Source: an uncultured Clostridium sp.
Lineage (GTDB): Bacteria > Bacillota > Clostridia > TANB77 > CAG-508
DNA length: 21,420 nucleotides
Direction: 5' to 3'
Assembly (NCBI GenBank): GCA_900554175.1
Contig: USGK01000026.1
Span: forward strand, 1-21,420
Below the pieces are notes generated by a model. That model did no database searches, had not been told where the DNA came from, and worked only from the letters and a program-made list of their open reading frames with translations. Position numbers and translations under genes: made by a program. Below, one piece after another: positions 7,776 to 16,591 of the stretch. Every line of letters begins with the position of its first letter. Position 1 is the first letter of the stretch.

Positions 7776-8951
7776 ATGAAAAGAATAAATTTAAAACATA
7801 TGGTTTGTTTTATAAATATTTTTATAGTATTAATAAGTATTTTTCCAAATAAAGTTCAAGCAGATGATACATCAACAAAGGATATTTTAGATAGACAAAA
7901 AGATTCTTTTGGAATTTCTGAGTTTGTTAAAGAAACACAAAAATATTCTAAAGATATATTTCCGAATTTAAATATAAATGAAATATTAGATTCTGCTATA
8001 ACAGGAAATATTGATAATAAAGCAATATCAAAACATTTTTTTGCTTTAGCTAAAAAGAACATATCAAAAACGATGAAAACATTAATAAGTATATTAGTAA
8101 TTGTTTTAATACATAGTATTTTAAAATCTATAACAGATGATTTATCAAGTTCTAATATTTCGAAAATTATTTATTGTGTTCAGTATATATTAATAGTGAC
8201 AATTATATTAAATGATTTTACAGGTATTTTAAAAGATGTTAATGATACTATAAATAATTTATGTGGATTTATAAATGTTTTAATTCCGCTTTTAATGTCG
8301 TTAATGCTTTATACAGGAAGTATAACAACAACTGCAGTAATTCAACCAATTTTATTATTCGGAATAGAGTTTATAGGAAATATAATAAAAACTTTAATTT
8401 TACCATTTGTTTCTATAATTGTGGCTACTACTATTATTTCTAAAATGTCAGAAAGAATTCAAGTTCAAAAATTAAATAAATTTATGAAATCAAGTGTAGT
8501 TTGGGCTTTAGGAATAATTCTAACTATATTTGTAGGAAGTTTATCATTGGAAGGAACATTAACTTCAAGTGTAGATGGAATAACAGCTAAAACAGCTAAA
8601 GCTGCAGTGTCAAATCTTATTCCTGTAGTAGGTAAAGTTTTAGGCGATGGAGTAGACACTATTTTAGGTTGTGGACTTGTTTTAAAAAATGCAGTAGGTT
8701 TAGTTGGAACCGTGGTTTGTTTAGGAATATGTATAGTACCTATTATAAGACTTGCTTTATTTGTAATAATGTATGATGTTTTATCAGCAGTAACAGAACC
8801 TATTGCAGATAAAAAAATTGTAGGATTATTAGAAGAATTTGGTGGAATTTTTAAATTGCTATTAGCAATACTTTGTTCGGTAGCGTTTTTGCTGATAATA
8901 GGAATTACATTAGTTATTAAAATATCAAATAGTGGGATGATGTATAGATGA
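7776..8951 (+). CDS. spoIIIAE: SpoIIIAE stage III sporulation multi-pass membrane protein
   Basis: This is a 391-residue protein with a cleavable-type signal peptide (residues about 10-29, ending VQA-DD). It then has a short outside segment and about seven membrane helices. The motifs SVDGITAKTAKAAVSNLIPVVGKVLGD and FVIMYDVLSAVTEPIADKKI are typical of the family. SpoIIIAE is a polytopic core component of the mother cell-forespore channel. Its stop overlaps the start of spoIIIAF in ATGA, which suggests translational coupling. The frame is intact with no in-frame CGG. Confidence 0.95.
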   Translation: MKRINLKHMVCFINIFIVLISIFPNKVQADDTSTKDILDRQKDSFGISEFVKETQKYSKDIFPNLNINEILDSAITGNIDNKAISKHFFALAKKNISKTMKTLISILVIVLIHSILKSITDDLSSSNISKIIYCVQYILIVTIILNDFTGILKDVNDTINNLCGFINVLIPLLMSLMLYTGSITTTAVIQPILLFGIEFIGNIIKTLILPFVSIIVATTIISKMSERIQVQKLNKFMKSSVVWALGIILTIFVGSLSLEGTLTSSVDGITAKTAKAAVSNLIPVVGKVLGDGVDTILGCGLVLKNAVGLVGTVVCLGICIVPIIRLALFVIMYDVLSAVTEPIADKKIVGLLEEFGGIFKLLLAILCSVAFLLIIGITLVIKISNSGMMYR

Positions 8952-9542
8952 TAAAATTTTTAAGTTCATGGATTGAACAGATTGCAGTTGCGGTTATTCT
9001 TGTAAGTATTTTTGAAATGATTCTTCCTAATGGAAATATAAAAAAATATGTAAAAATGATCTTATCTATTTATGTTGTGTTTAATATTATTTATCCATTT
9101 GTTGATAGTAAAGCTTTATATAACTTTGATATAAATGATATTACAAATTTAACAGAAAATTCTATTTCTAATTTAAATGTTAATTCGAATTCTAAAAGTT
9201 TAAATCAAGAGAATGTGGATAATAGATTGGAAAGTTTATATATTGAAGAAATAGAAAATAATATTAAGAGTAAATTAGATGAGTTAGGATATAACACAAA
9301 AAAATGTAAAGTGGATGCTGTCTTAAGTAAAGAAAAAAGTAATAGTCGGAATAAATAAAATAAATTTGGTGATAAACAAGAAAAAGCAAGGAAGTATACA
9401 AGAAGTTAATATAAATGAAGTTGAAATAGGAAACAAAAAAAACGATTCTAAAACAGTAAGTGAAGAAATAGATAATATAAAAAATTTGCTTTCTAGTTAT
9501 TATGAGATAGACTCAAGTAAAATAAATATAAAACTAAAGTAA
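8948..9542 (+). CDS. spoIIIAF: SpoIIIAF stage III sporulation protein, with CGG +1 shift
   Basis: The start overlaps the spoIIIAE stop (ATGA). Two hydrophobic helices (residues about 9-26 and 35-53) and the motif MILPNGNIKKYVKMILSIYV identify SpoIIIAF. A soluble domain follows. In the zero frame the protein ends three codons after CGG at codon 134. With the C skipped it continues through KINLVINKKKQGSIQEVNI to a total of 197 residues, close to the 206 of B. subtilis. The continued part is the normal C-terminal domain ending in a LLSSYYEIDSSKI-like segment. Confidence 0.87.
9347..9349 (+). other. CGG +1 recoding site 7 (AGT CGG A, read Ser-Gly)
   Basis: This is in-frame codon 134 of spoIIIAF. 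Skipping C9347 gives KSNSGINKINLV and carries the frame to TAA at 9540-9542, just before the ribosome site of spoIIIAG. Confidence 0.83.
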
Positions 9543-9555
9543 AGGAGAAATACTA

Positions 9556-10155
9556 ATGTTTAAGGAAAAAATAAAAGAGATTACTAAAAAAAATGAGAAT
9601 AACAAAAAAAGAAAGATTGAAAATATTATAGTTTTAATAATTATATTGATTGTAACAGTTTTAGCTATTGATAATATATTTAAAGGAGATAATATATCTA
9701 AGCTTCAAAATTCAACAGAATCAGGGGGCAAAACTTTAGCAGATAGTTCAAGTGATGGAAATAATAATTCGAATAATATAGAAATACGACTTGCAGATAT
9801 TTTAAAGACAATAAAAGGTGTTGGTAGTGTAAATGTATTTATAAATTATTCAGAAAGTAGTAGCACAGTGCCTATTTATGATGAAACAGTAACTACCAGT
9901 TCTACATCTGAAACTGATTCTTCAGGTGGAATTAGAAATGTTACTGAAACACAAAATCAAAAAGATGTTATTTTTAAGGAATATGGTAGTCAAAAAGAAG
10001 TGGCTGTTGAAAAAATTATTATGCCGAAGGTTGAGGGAGCTATTATTACAGCAGAAGGAGCAGCTAATGCTAACATAAAAATGAATATTATAAATGCTGT
10101 GGAAGCGGTTACAGGGCTTACTGTTGATAAAATTCAGGTATTTGAAAAAAATTAA
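9556..10155 (+). CDS. spoIIIAG: SpoIIIAG ring-forming channel protein
   Basis: This 199-residue protein has one membrane helix (residues about 22-44). It has a ring-building motif domain: ILKTIKGVGSVNVFINY, then a Ser/Thr-rich loop, EVAVEKIIMPKVEGAIITAEGA, and VEAVTGLTVDKIQVFE. SpoIIIAG forms a large ring in the intermembrane space between mother cell and forespore, like EscJ/PrgK secretion rings. It has an AAAGGAG site. The frame is intact. Confidence 0.95.
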   Translation: MFKEKIKEITKKNENNKKRKIENIIVLIIILIVTVLAIDNIFKGDNISKLQNSTESGGKTLADSSSDGNNNSNNIEIRLADILKTIKGVGSVNVFINYSESSSTVPIYDETVTTSSTSETDSSGGIRNVTETQNQKDVIFKEYGSQKEVAVEKIIMPKVEGAIITAEGAANANIKMNIINAVEAVTGLTVDKIQVFEKN

Positions 10156-10217
10156 CTTTTGAATTTTAAAAAATTTTTATGAAGTTATATTTTAATAAAA
10201 AATAATGGAGGGTATTT

Positions 10218-10955
10218 ATGAAAAAGTATTTAAAAAAGAGTGAGATTATTGTTTATGCTGTTGCTTTAATGCTTATAACAGCTGGATACTTCAACTATAC
10301 TGCTAATTATAATGAAAAAGAAGTTGCAACATATTCTGAGGATATTGATAAATTACAAGAAGAAGCTAATACTAATATTGGTGATGCAGTTTTAGTTAGT
10401 AATAATGAGGTTGTTTCTGAAAATGACAATTCACCTTCAAGTAGTATAAGTCAAGATTCAAAAAATAATCAAAGTAAAGAAAATGTAAGTGCTTTAGTTG
10501 AAAATAATAAGGAACAAGAAGAGAATACTGTTTCAAAAAATGATAAAGAAGAGGAAAATACAATAAAAGAAAATAATAGTGTAGAAACGAATGCGGGAAC
10601 AAGTGAAAGCGATTATTTTGTAAGTTCAAAATTAGAAAGAGAAAAAATGTATGCAAACATGATTTCATCCTACCAAGACATTTTAAATAATAATAATGTA
10701 TCTGAGGCACAAAAAGGAATAGCTACACAGGAAATATCTAAAATAAATAACAGTAAAAATTCTATAATGATTTGTGAAAATCTTATAATGACAAAAGGAT
10801 TTAAAAATTGTGTAATACTTATAAATCAAGACAGTGTAAATATTGTTGTGAAAATAGATGGAGGATTAAAACCAGAAAATGTTGCACAAATTCAAAATAT
10901 AATATCTAGAGAAATAGGAACAGAAATAGAAAATATACATATTATGGAAAAATAA
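10218..10955 (+). CDS. spoIIIAH: SpoIIIAH channel protein, SpoIIQ partner
   Basis: This 245-residue protein has an N-terminal membrane helix (residues about 9-27). It is followed by a low-complexity linker rich in Asn, Ser, Glu and Lys (about 60-135) and the conserved C-terminal domain from REKMYANMISSYQDILNN to the end. SpoIIIAH binds SpoIIQ across the septum and has a YscJ/FliF-like fold. The linker is longer than in B. subtilis (218 residues in total). A GGAGGG ribosome site precedes ATG. It is the last gene of the operon. Confidence 0.94.
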   Translation: MKKYLKKSEIIVYAVALMLITAGYFNYTANYNEKEVATYSEDIDKLQEEANTNIGDAVLVSNNEVVSENDNSPSSSISQDSKNNQSKENVSALVENNKEQEENTVSKNDKEEENTIKENNSVETNAGTSESDYFVSSKLEREKMYANMISSYQDILNNNNVSEAQKGIATQEISKINNSKNSIMICENLIMTKGFKNCVILINQDSVNIVVKIDGGLKPENVAQIQNIISREIGTEIENIHIMEK

Positions 10956-10959
10956 ACTC

Positions 10960-10989
10960 TTGACAAAAATAATAAGCAAGGAGTATAAT
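10960..10989 (+). promoter_or_regulatory. Sigma-A-type promoter, TTGACA-N18-TATAAT
   Basis: TTGACA at 10960-10965 and TATAAT at 10984-10989 are separated by 18 bases. They lie right after spoIIIAH and about 30 bases before the small membrane protein gene, so transcription restarts here under vegetative control. Confidence 0.75.
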
Positions 10990-11019
10990 AGTGTTGTATT
11001 TAAAATTAAGGAGAAAAAT

Positions 11020-11193
11020 ATGTTAGCAAAAATATGGAAAAAGATATGTATATTAATTTTAATAGTAGCTTGCTTATTCGACATAGTAATTAAACTTGTG
11101 GATAAAGTCTCTTTTAATAAAGAAGCATTATCTTCAGCCAAATACATGTATGAAGAATATTTGAGTGAAAAAAATGAAAATATAATTAAATAA
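11020..11193 (+). CDS. Small single-pass membrane protein, unknown function
   Basis: This 57-residue protein begins MLAKIWKKICILILIVACLF, a Lys-rich start followed by one hydrophobic helix, and has a charged C-terminal tail (KYMYEEYLSEKNENIIK). The start is ATG 11020, 5 bases after AAGGAG. The frame is open further upstream to 10960, but that would place the start on top of the promoter. It has its own promoter and lies just before rpmE. The function is not recognisable. Confidence 0.6.
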   Translation: MLAKIWKKICILILIVACLFDIVIKLVDKVSFNKEALSSAKYMYEEYLSEKNENIIK

Positions 11194-11270
11194 CACTTGA
11201 AAAAATTCATATAATGTGATAACATAGTTAATAGCTTTTTTTAAACTAGAGAAAGAAGAGGTGAAAGTTA

Positions 11271-11474
11271 ATGAAAGAAGGAATACATCCAGCATATGCT
11301 ACAACAACAATCACATGTGCATGTGGAAATGTTATAGAAGTTGGTTCAACAAAAAAAGATATAAAAGTTGATGTATGCTCAAAATGCCATCCATTCTGGA
11401 CAGGTAACTTAATGAGACAAGATACAGCAGGAAGTAGAGCAGATAGATTCAAGAAAAAATATGGTCTTGCATAA
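11271..11474 (+). CDS. rpmE: Ribosomal protein L31 (bL31), zinc-binding type
   Basis: The 67-residue product starts MKEGIHPAYATTTITCACGN and ends in the typical basic tail ADRFKKKYGLA. Cys16, Cys18, Cys36 and Cys39 give the zinc-ribbon (C+) form of bL31, part of the large ribosomal subunit. AGAGGTG provides the ribosome site. A TTGAAA-N17-TAACAT sequence at 11197-11225 is a possible promoter. A strong terminator follows, so it is probably a single-gene unit. Confidence 0.97.
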   Translation: MKEGIHPAYATTTITCACGNVIEVGSTKKDIKVDVCSKCHPFWTGNLMRQDTAGSRADRFKKKYGLA

Positions 11475-11482
11475 GACTTTTA

Positions 11483-11514
11483 AGAGTAATATTTTAAGCA
11501 ATATTACTCTTTTT
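11483..11514 (+). terminator. Intrinsic terminator after rpmE
   Basis: AGAGTAATATT pairs with AATATTACTCT and is followed by a T-run. Confidence 0.88.
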
Positions 11515-11584
11515 ATAATAAAAAATATCATAAATACTAGACAAAAAATAAAAAAAGATATATAATGCTATAAAATTAAGAACT

Positions 11585-11830
11585 GTGAAAAAGAGAGTAT
11601 ACTTAAAACTAATTTAAAGAGAATAGAAGTCAAAGGCTGAGAGCTTCTAAAATAAAGATAAGTAGAAAGTAACTTTGGAGTTGATAATCTGAAAATAAAC
11701 TTAAGATTATCCGTATTGATGCGTTAAATCAAATGAGATGTTATCAAAATAAGTTGATAAATAAATTAAGGTGGTACCGTAGGCCAAAAAGCTTGCCCTT
11801 ATAAAGGGATGATGCTTTTTGGCTTTTTTT
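11585..11830 (+). promoter_or_regulatory. T-box riboswitch leader of valS
   Basis: The leader contains the T-box sequence AAGGTGGTACCGTAGG at 11768-11783, an upstream stem with the GATAATCT/AGATTATC hairpin (about 11692-11720), and a terminator just before the coding start. Uncharged tRNA-Val would pair with the specifier codon and the T-box bulge and favour the antiterminator. A GUA at 11669-11671 or 11662-11664 could be the valine specifier, but I cannot fold the stem with certainty. The stretch from 11515 to the leader is AT-rich promoter sequence with no gene. Confidence 0.88.
11783..11830 (+). terminator. T-box-controlled terminator before valS
   Basis: GCCAAAAAGC pairs with GCTTTTTGGC, with an inner GCCCTT/AAGGG-type pairing, and is followed by seven Ts. 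It overlaps the T-box antiterminator, as expected of the alternative structure. Confidence 0.85.
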
Positions 11831-11857
11831 GTATCATAAAGAGAGGAAGTTGATTTT

Positions 11858-14518
11858 ATGAGTAATCATGTATTAGAAGGAAATTTCAATCCTGCAGATT
11901 TTGAAGAAAAATTATACAAAGAGTGGGAAGAAAAAGGATATTTTAAACCAAGTATGGACAAAGAGAAAAAGCCCTATTGCATAATGATGCCACCACCAAA
12001 TGTAACAGGGAAATTACACATGGGGCATGCACTAGATGGAACAATACAAGACGTTTTAATAAGAACAAAAAGAATGCAAGGATATGATGTTTTATGGCTT
12101 CCGGGAAGTGATCATGCTGCAATATCTACAGAAATGAAAGTTGTTCAAAAATTAAAAGATGAAGGAAAAACAAAACAAGATTTAGGAAGGGAAAAGTTCT
12201 TAGAAGAAACATGGGATTGGACACATAAATATGGAGGAATAATTCAAAAACAACAAAGAAAGATAGGATGTTCATGTGATTGGGATAGAAATAGATTTAC
12301 AATGGATGAAGGAATGAGTGAAGCAGTTTTAGAACAATTTGTAAAATTATATGAAAAAGGTCTAATATACAAAGGAACAAGAATGGTAAATTTTTGTCCA
12401 AATTGTAAAACAACAATTTCAGATGCCGAAGTAGAATATAAAGAAGAACAATCACATTTATGGCATATAAGATATGAAATTGTAGGGGAGCCTGGTAAAT
12501 ATGTTGAAGTTGCAACAACAAGACCTGAAACAATGTTAGGAGATACTGCTGTTGCAGTGCATCCAGATGATGAAAGATATAAAGCAATAGTTGGAAAGAA
12601 ATGTATACTTCCATTGATGAATAAAGAAATTCCAATTATAGCTGATGAATTTGTTGAAAAAGAATTTGGAACAGGTTGTGTGAAAATAACACCTGCTCAT
12701 GATCCAAATGATTACCAAGCTGGATTAAGACATAACTTAGAAATAATTACAGTTTTTGACGATGACAATAAAATGGGAAATTTGCTTCCTGAACTAAAAG
12801 GAATGGATTTGTTGAAGGCAAGAACAAAAATTGTTGAAATGTTAGAAAAATCAGGAAATTTGGTAAGTACAGAGGATTATACACATAATGTTGCTAAATG
12901 TGAAAGGTGCAAAACTACTATTGAACCAAAAGTTTCTATGCAGTGGTTTGTATCAATGAAAGAGCTCGCAAAAAGAGCAGCAGATTCTGTAAGAGAAGGT
13001 AAAATGAAATTCATTCCTAGAAGATATGAAAAACAATATTTTAATTGGCTAGATAATATTCAAGATTGGTGTATATCAAGGCAATTATGGTGGGGACACA
13101 GAATTCCTGCTTATTATTGCGAAGAATGTGGGCATATACATGTAGCTAAAAATGCTCCATTAAAATGTGAAAAATGTGGAAGCATAAAACTTCATCAAGA
13201 TGAAGATACTTTAGATACATGGTTCAGCTCTGCATTATGGCCTTTTTCAACATTAGGATGGCCAAACACAGAATCAGAAGACTACAAAAGATTCTATCCA
13301 ACAAACGTATTGGTTACGGGATTTGATATTATAACATTTTGGGTTTCAAGAATGATGACACAAGGATTAGAATTTACAAACGTAGAACCTTTTAAAGATG
13401 TATTAATTCATGGAATAATAAGAGACAGTCAAGGAAGAAAGATGTCTAAAACATTAGGAAACGGAATAGATCCATTAGATGTAATTGAAAAATATGGTGC
13501 AGATGCATTAAGATTTTCAGTACTATCTGGAACAACTATGGGAAATGATATTAAATATATGCCAGAAAAACTTGAACAAGCATCAAATTTTGCAAACAAA
13601 ATTTGGAATGCGGCTAAATTTATAACAATGAATGCTGTTTCTGATGAAGAAATAATAAAATTTAAAGAAGAAAATTATGATTTTAAGACAAAGAAATATA
13701 AAGAAGAAAGTCTAAAAATCGAAGATAAATGGATTATAAATAGACTTGATAAATTAATTACTGAAGTAACAAAAAACATTGAAAATTACGATTTAGGTGT
13801 TGCATTAGATAATATTTATTCATTTATTAGAGAGGAATTTTGTGATTGGTATATTGAAATTTCAAAATCAAGAATATATAGTGAAAATATAGAAGAGAAA
13901 ATAAGAGTTTGCTATGTTTTAGATTATGTTTTTAGAGTTTCGATGAAGTTATTACACCCATTTATGCCATTTGTAACTACAGAAATTTATAGACATTTGG
14001 TTAAATACAATGATAAAGAACTAATGATGTCAAAATGGCCTAAGTCAAAAGAAGAATACGATTATAATGAAGAAGAAAAATTTATAGAAATAATAAAAGA
14101 AATAATAGTTGAAATAAGAAATATAAGAGCAAAAATGAATGTTCATCCTTCAAGAAAAGTAAAACTAATATTTGTAACAGAAAAATATAAAGATAAAATA
14201 GAAAGTTGTAAAGAATTTATTCAAAAATTAGGATTTGGAAATGACATAATATTTGAAACAAATAAAGAAAATATCACTGGTGATGCTGTTAAAATTGTAA
14301 AAGAGGGTATTGAACTCTTTATGCCTCTAGAGGGATTAGTTGATTTAGAAGAAGAAGCCAAAAGAAAAGAAGAAGAACGTAAAAAAATAGAATTCGAAAT
14401 TGCAAGAGCTGAAAAGATGCTTTCTAATCCGGGATTTGTAAGCAAAGCTCCTCAATCTAAAATTGATGAAGAAAAAGATAAACTTGCTAAATATAAAGAA
14501 ATGCTTAAAAAACTTTAA
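11858..14518 (+). CDS. valS: Valyl-tRNA synthetase
   Basis: This is an 886-residue class I aminoacyl-tRNA synthetase, normal for ValRS. The ATP-binding HIGH-type motif is PPPNVTGKLHMGHAL (residues about 45-59). The editing domain shows TTRPETMLGDTAVAVHP and GTGCVKITPAHDPNDY. KMSKTLGNGIDP (about 528) is the KMSKS loop, DALRFSVLSGTTMGND follows, and a C-terminal coiled-coil arm ends the protein (EEEAKRKEEERKKIEFE). It charges tRNA-Val with valine. It is controlled by the T-box leader, with an AGAGGAAG site before ATG. The frame is intact over 2.6 kb without any in-frame CGG, which sets a useful baseline for sequence quality. Confidence 0.98.
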   Translation: MSNHVLEGNFNPADFEEKLYKEWEEKGYFKPSMDKEKKPYCIMMPPPNVTGKLHMGHALDGTIQDVLIRTKRMQGYDVLWLPGSDHAAISTEMKVVQKLKDEGKTKQDLGREKFLEETWDWTHKYGGIIQKQQRKIGCSCDWDRNRFTMDEGMSEAVLEQFVKLYEKGLIYKGTRMVNFCPNCKTTISDAEVEYKEEQSHLWHIRYEIVGEPGKYVEVATTRPETMLGDTAVAVHPDDERYKAIVGKKCILPLMNKEIPIIADEFVEKEFGTGCVKITPAHDPNDYQAGLRHNLEIITVFDDDNKMGNLLPELKGMDLLKARTKIVEMLEKSGNLVSTEDYTHNVAKCERCKTTIEPKVSMQWFVSMKELAKRAADSVREGKMKFIPRRYEKQYFNWLDNIQDWCISRQLWWGHRIPAYYCEECGHIHVAKNAPLKCEKCGSIKLHQDEDTLDTWFSSALWPFSTLGWPNTESEDYKRFYPTNVLVTGFDIITFWVSRMMTQGLEFTNVEPFKDVLIHGIIRDSQGRKMSKTLGNGIDPLDVIEKYGADALRFSVLSGTTMGNDIKYMPEKLEQASNFANKIWNAAKFITMNAVSDEEIIKFKEENYDFKTKKYKEESLKIEDKWIINRLDKLITEVTKNIENYDLGVALDNIYSFIREEFCDWYIEISKSRIYSENIEEKIRVCYVLDYVFRVSMKLLHPFMPFVTTEIYRHLVKYNDKELMMSKWPKSKEEYDYNEEEKFIEIIKEIIVEIRNIRAKMNVHPSRKVKLIFVTEKYKDKIESCKEFIQKLGFGNDIIFETNKENITGDAVKIVKEGIELFMPLEGLVDLEEEAKRKEEERKKIEFEIARAEKMLSNPGFVSKAPQSKIDEEKDKLAKYKEMLKKL

Positions 14519-14535
14519 TAGAAAAGAGTTTATAT

Positions 14536-15444
14536 ATGGAAGAAAGATATAAACATTTAAATAAATTTTTAAAAGATAAATTTGGAGAGAGAACATTAAA
14601 GATTTGCATAGATGGTGGTTTTACATGTCCAAATCGTGATGGGAAAATATCTAAAAATGGATGTATTTTTTGTAGTGAAGCAGGTTCCGGGGAACATTTG
14701 TGCTCTGAGGAAAATATTAAAAATCAAGTAATTAGATATTTTGATTCATATAGAAGTAAAAGAGCTAATAAATTTATTGCATATTTTCAAAATTTTACAA
14801 ATACATATGATACAGTATCAAATCTAAAATCAAAATATGATTCTGCTTTAATTGATGATAGAATCGTTGCACTAGCAATTGCCACAAGACCTGATTGCAT
14901 TGATGAGAATATAGCCAAGTTGATAAAAAGTTATTCAAAAAGGTATTATGTTTGGGTTGAATTAGGATTACAAACGTCAAATGATCAAACTGCTAAATTT
15001 ATAAATAGAGGATATGAAAATAAAATATTTACAAGAGCAGTTAAAATTTTAAATAAATATAATATAGATGTTGTAACCCATATTATGGTTGGTCTTCCTA
15101 ATGAAACATTGGAAGATATTAAAAATACTGTAAATTTCATAAATGAGCATAAAATTCAAGGCATAAAAATTCATTCCACATATGTTGTGAAAAACACGTA
15201 TTTGGCTAAATTATATAATGCAAAAAAATACATTCCGATTTCTCTTGATGAATATTTAGACTCGCTTTCTTATATTATTACACATATTAATCCTGAAATA
15301 ATTATCCATAGAATTTCGGGTGATGCACCAAAAGATTTATTAATTGCACCTGAATGGAATATGCATAAGAAATGGGTATTAAATGGATTGAATAAGCTAC
15401 TAAAAGAAGAAAATTTGTGGCAAGGAAAATTTCTTTCTAGATAA
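14536..15444 (+). CDS. Radical SAM protein, YhcC/TIGR01212 family
   Basis: This 302-residue protein has the N-terminal cluster motif TCPNRDGKISKNGCIFC (Cys31, Cys43, Cys46), the CxnCxxC arrangement of this radical SAM family. Typical downstream blocks are FIAYFQNFTNTY, IATRPDCID, YVWVELGLQTSND, and HIMVGLPNET. The reaction of YhcC-type proteins is not known; they bind a 4Fe-4S cluster and S-adenosylmethionine. It starts 17 bases after the valS stop, so it is probably transcribed with valS. Confidence 0.93.
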   Translation: MEERYKHLNKFLKDKFGERTLKICIDGGFTCPNRDGKISKNGCIFCSEAGSGEHLCSEENIKNQVIRYFDSYRSKRANKFIAYFQNFTNTYDTVSNLKSKYDSALIDDRIVALAIATRPDCIDENIAKLIKSYSKRYYVWVELGLQTSNDQTAKFINRGYENKIFTRAVKILNKYNIDVVTHIMVGLPNETLEDIKNTVNFINEHKIQGIKIHSTYVVKNTYLAKLYNAKKYIPISLDEYLDSLSYIITHINPEIIIHRISGDAPKDLLIAPEWNMHKKWVLNGLNKLLKEENLWQGKFLSR

Positions 15445-15474
15445 GCTATTTATGAAAAAAAAGTTAAATAGAGC

Positions 15475-15503
15475 TTGTTATTAACATAAAAACGTGATAT
15501 AAT
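15475..15503 (+). promoter_or_regulatory. Sigma-A-type promoter, TTGTTA-N17-TATAAT
   Basis: TTGTTA at 15475-15480 and TATAAT at 15498-15503 have ideal spacing and lead to the gene at 15568. Confidence 0.7.
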
Positions 15504-15567
15504 ATATTTGAACTGATTTTTAGTTAGTTCTTATAAAAACCGATTAAATTATTTAGGAGGAGAAACT

Positions 15568-15927
15568 ATGCAAAACATCAACATTAAAGAAAGGCAAAAA
15601 CGGTTAAGAGAGATTGAAGATCAAATTAAGAAGCTTAATGCCGAAAGAAAAGAGCTATTGGCTGGTTCGTCAGAGTTAATTTCAAAACTTCCATCAAGAG
15701 CACGTAATGAACTCAAACTAATTGGTATTGAAACAGACTATGAGTTTATAATTTTTTTGGAGGGAAATCTGCCAATAATTAAAGGAAGATCGACTTCTGC
15801 TCATCTTTTGTTTTACGAAAAGGCAAAAGATCCATTAGAGAGATTAATGTCTTTCAGAGGAATTGGAATTAAAACCGCTGAGCAAACTATGCAAATAGTT
15901 AAGCAAAATGGTCAAAGGATAGAATAG
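15568..15927 (+). CDS. Small coiled-coil protein with HhH-like tail, unknown function
   Basis: This 119-residue protein has a highly charged N-terminal helix (KERQKRLREIEDQIKKLNAERKEL is split by Ile/Leu heptads, residues about 7-31). Near the C-terminus LMSFRGIGIKTAEQTMQIV resembles a helix-hairpin-helix DNA-binding element. It has a strong AGGAGGAG site. Codon use differs from the neighbours: CGG, CGT, CTC, GCC and TCG occur and Ile is often ATT. An in-frame CGG at 15601 (codon 12) must be read as Arg here, because skipping its C would hit TAA at once. It may be a recent arrival. The function is unknown. Confidence 0.7.
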   Translation: MQNINIKERQKRLREIEDQIKKLNAERKELLAGSSELISKLPSRARNELKLIGIETDYEFIIFLEGNLPIIKGRSTSAHLLFYEKAKDPLERLMSFRGIGIKTAEQTMQIVKQNGQRIE

Positions 15928-15933
15928 CATAGT

Positions 15934-15977
15934 AAAAAAAACGAATACTTATATTTTTATAAGTATTCGTTTTTTTA
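15934..15977. terminator. Bidirectional terminator between convergent genes
   Basis: AAAAAACGAATACTTA pairs with TAAGTATTCGTTTTTT. The A-run on one side and the T-run on the other can serve both the plus-strand gene ending at 15927 and the minus-strand deaminase ending at 15985. Confidence 0.9.
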
Positions 15978-15984
15978 TTTCATA

Positions 15985-16477
15985 TCAATATGTAATTTTC
16001 CCTTTTAGCAAATCATCATTTTCAATCCAAAATTCTACTTTTATTTTTTGAAAGAATTTTTTATCAATTCTAACATAAACGTATTTTATTCCAGAATTAA
16101 TAATAAGTTTTCTACACATCTGACAAGGAGATGGATGTTCTTCATACAATTGTGTATCTTGCCTTATCCCAACGAGATATAGACTTGAGCCGATTAAGTC
16201 TTTTCTTGCTGGACTCAACATGGCATTTTGTTCAGCATGAACACTTCTACAAGCATCATATCCACAATGACGCTTGTTGGGAAAAAACTTTTTCTTTGTA
16301 CAATATCCTAAGTTTAAACAATTTTCTCGCCCTCTTGGTGCCCCATTATAACCGAGTTGCTATTATTTCATCATTTTTTACAATAATAGCACCCCATCTT
16401 TTTCTAAGACATGTACTTCTTTCTGCAATTGTTTCAGCAATATCTAGATAATAATTATTTTTGTCAATTCGATCCAT
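15985..16477 (-). CDS. dCMP deaminase-like zinc deaminase, with CGG +1 shift
   Basis: Reading from ATG at 16477 (behind AAGGAGG) with one C-skip gives 163 residues. The family motifs are present: WGAIIVKNDEIIATGYNGAP, the zinc site CRSVHAEQNAM (His80, Glu82), and PCQMCRKLIINSG (PCxxC). Such enzymes deaminate dCMP to dUMP for thymidylate synthesis; ComE operon protein 2 type enzymes belong here. The zero frame hits TAA two codons after CGG at codon 42. The glycine restored at codon 42 is the conserved Gly of the (S/T)GYNG(A/S)P motif. Extra Cys/His residues in the middle (CTKKKFFPNKRHCGYDAC) suggest a second zinc site, as in dCMP deaminases. Confidence 0.88.
16352..16354 (-). other. CGG +1 recoding site 8 (ACT CGG T, read Thr-Gly)
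   Basis: This site is in a minus-strand gene, at in-frame codon 42. Skipping the C gives ATGYNGAP, a conserved deaminase motif; not skipping gives a stop two codons on. The inserted base is C on the coding strand, as at the plus-strand sites. Confidence 0.88.
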
Positions 16478-16497
16478 AAAAGTCCTCCTTGGATATG

Positions 16498-16526
16498 AAT
16501 ATATCATATATTGTATATAAAAGCAA
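16498..16526 (-). promoter_or_regulatory. Promoter of the deaminase gene, TTGCTT-N17-TATATT
   Basis: On the minus strand TTGCTT (16526-16521) and TATATT (16503-16498) are 17 bases apart and lie just upstream of the AAGGAGG site. The rest of the gap to 16592 is AT-rich and otherwise empty. Confidence 0.6.
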
Positions 16527-16591
16527 TAATTAATAAAAATTAGATATTTCTTAAATTTTTGTATATAAGAAGTTATTTTAATATTTTTTTA

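Noticed and set aside
8261..8443. Tyr/Asn-rich open frame inside spoIIIAE
   Set aside because: It is a shadow frame of a strongly supported membrane protein, with no ribosome site.
15934..15977. Inverted repeat as an attachment site or transposon end
   Set aside because: It sits between convergent genes with A/T tails, as a bidirectional terminator should, and has no copies nearby.
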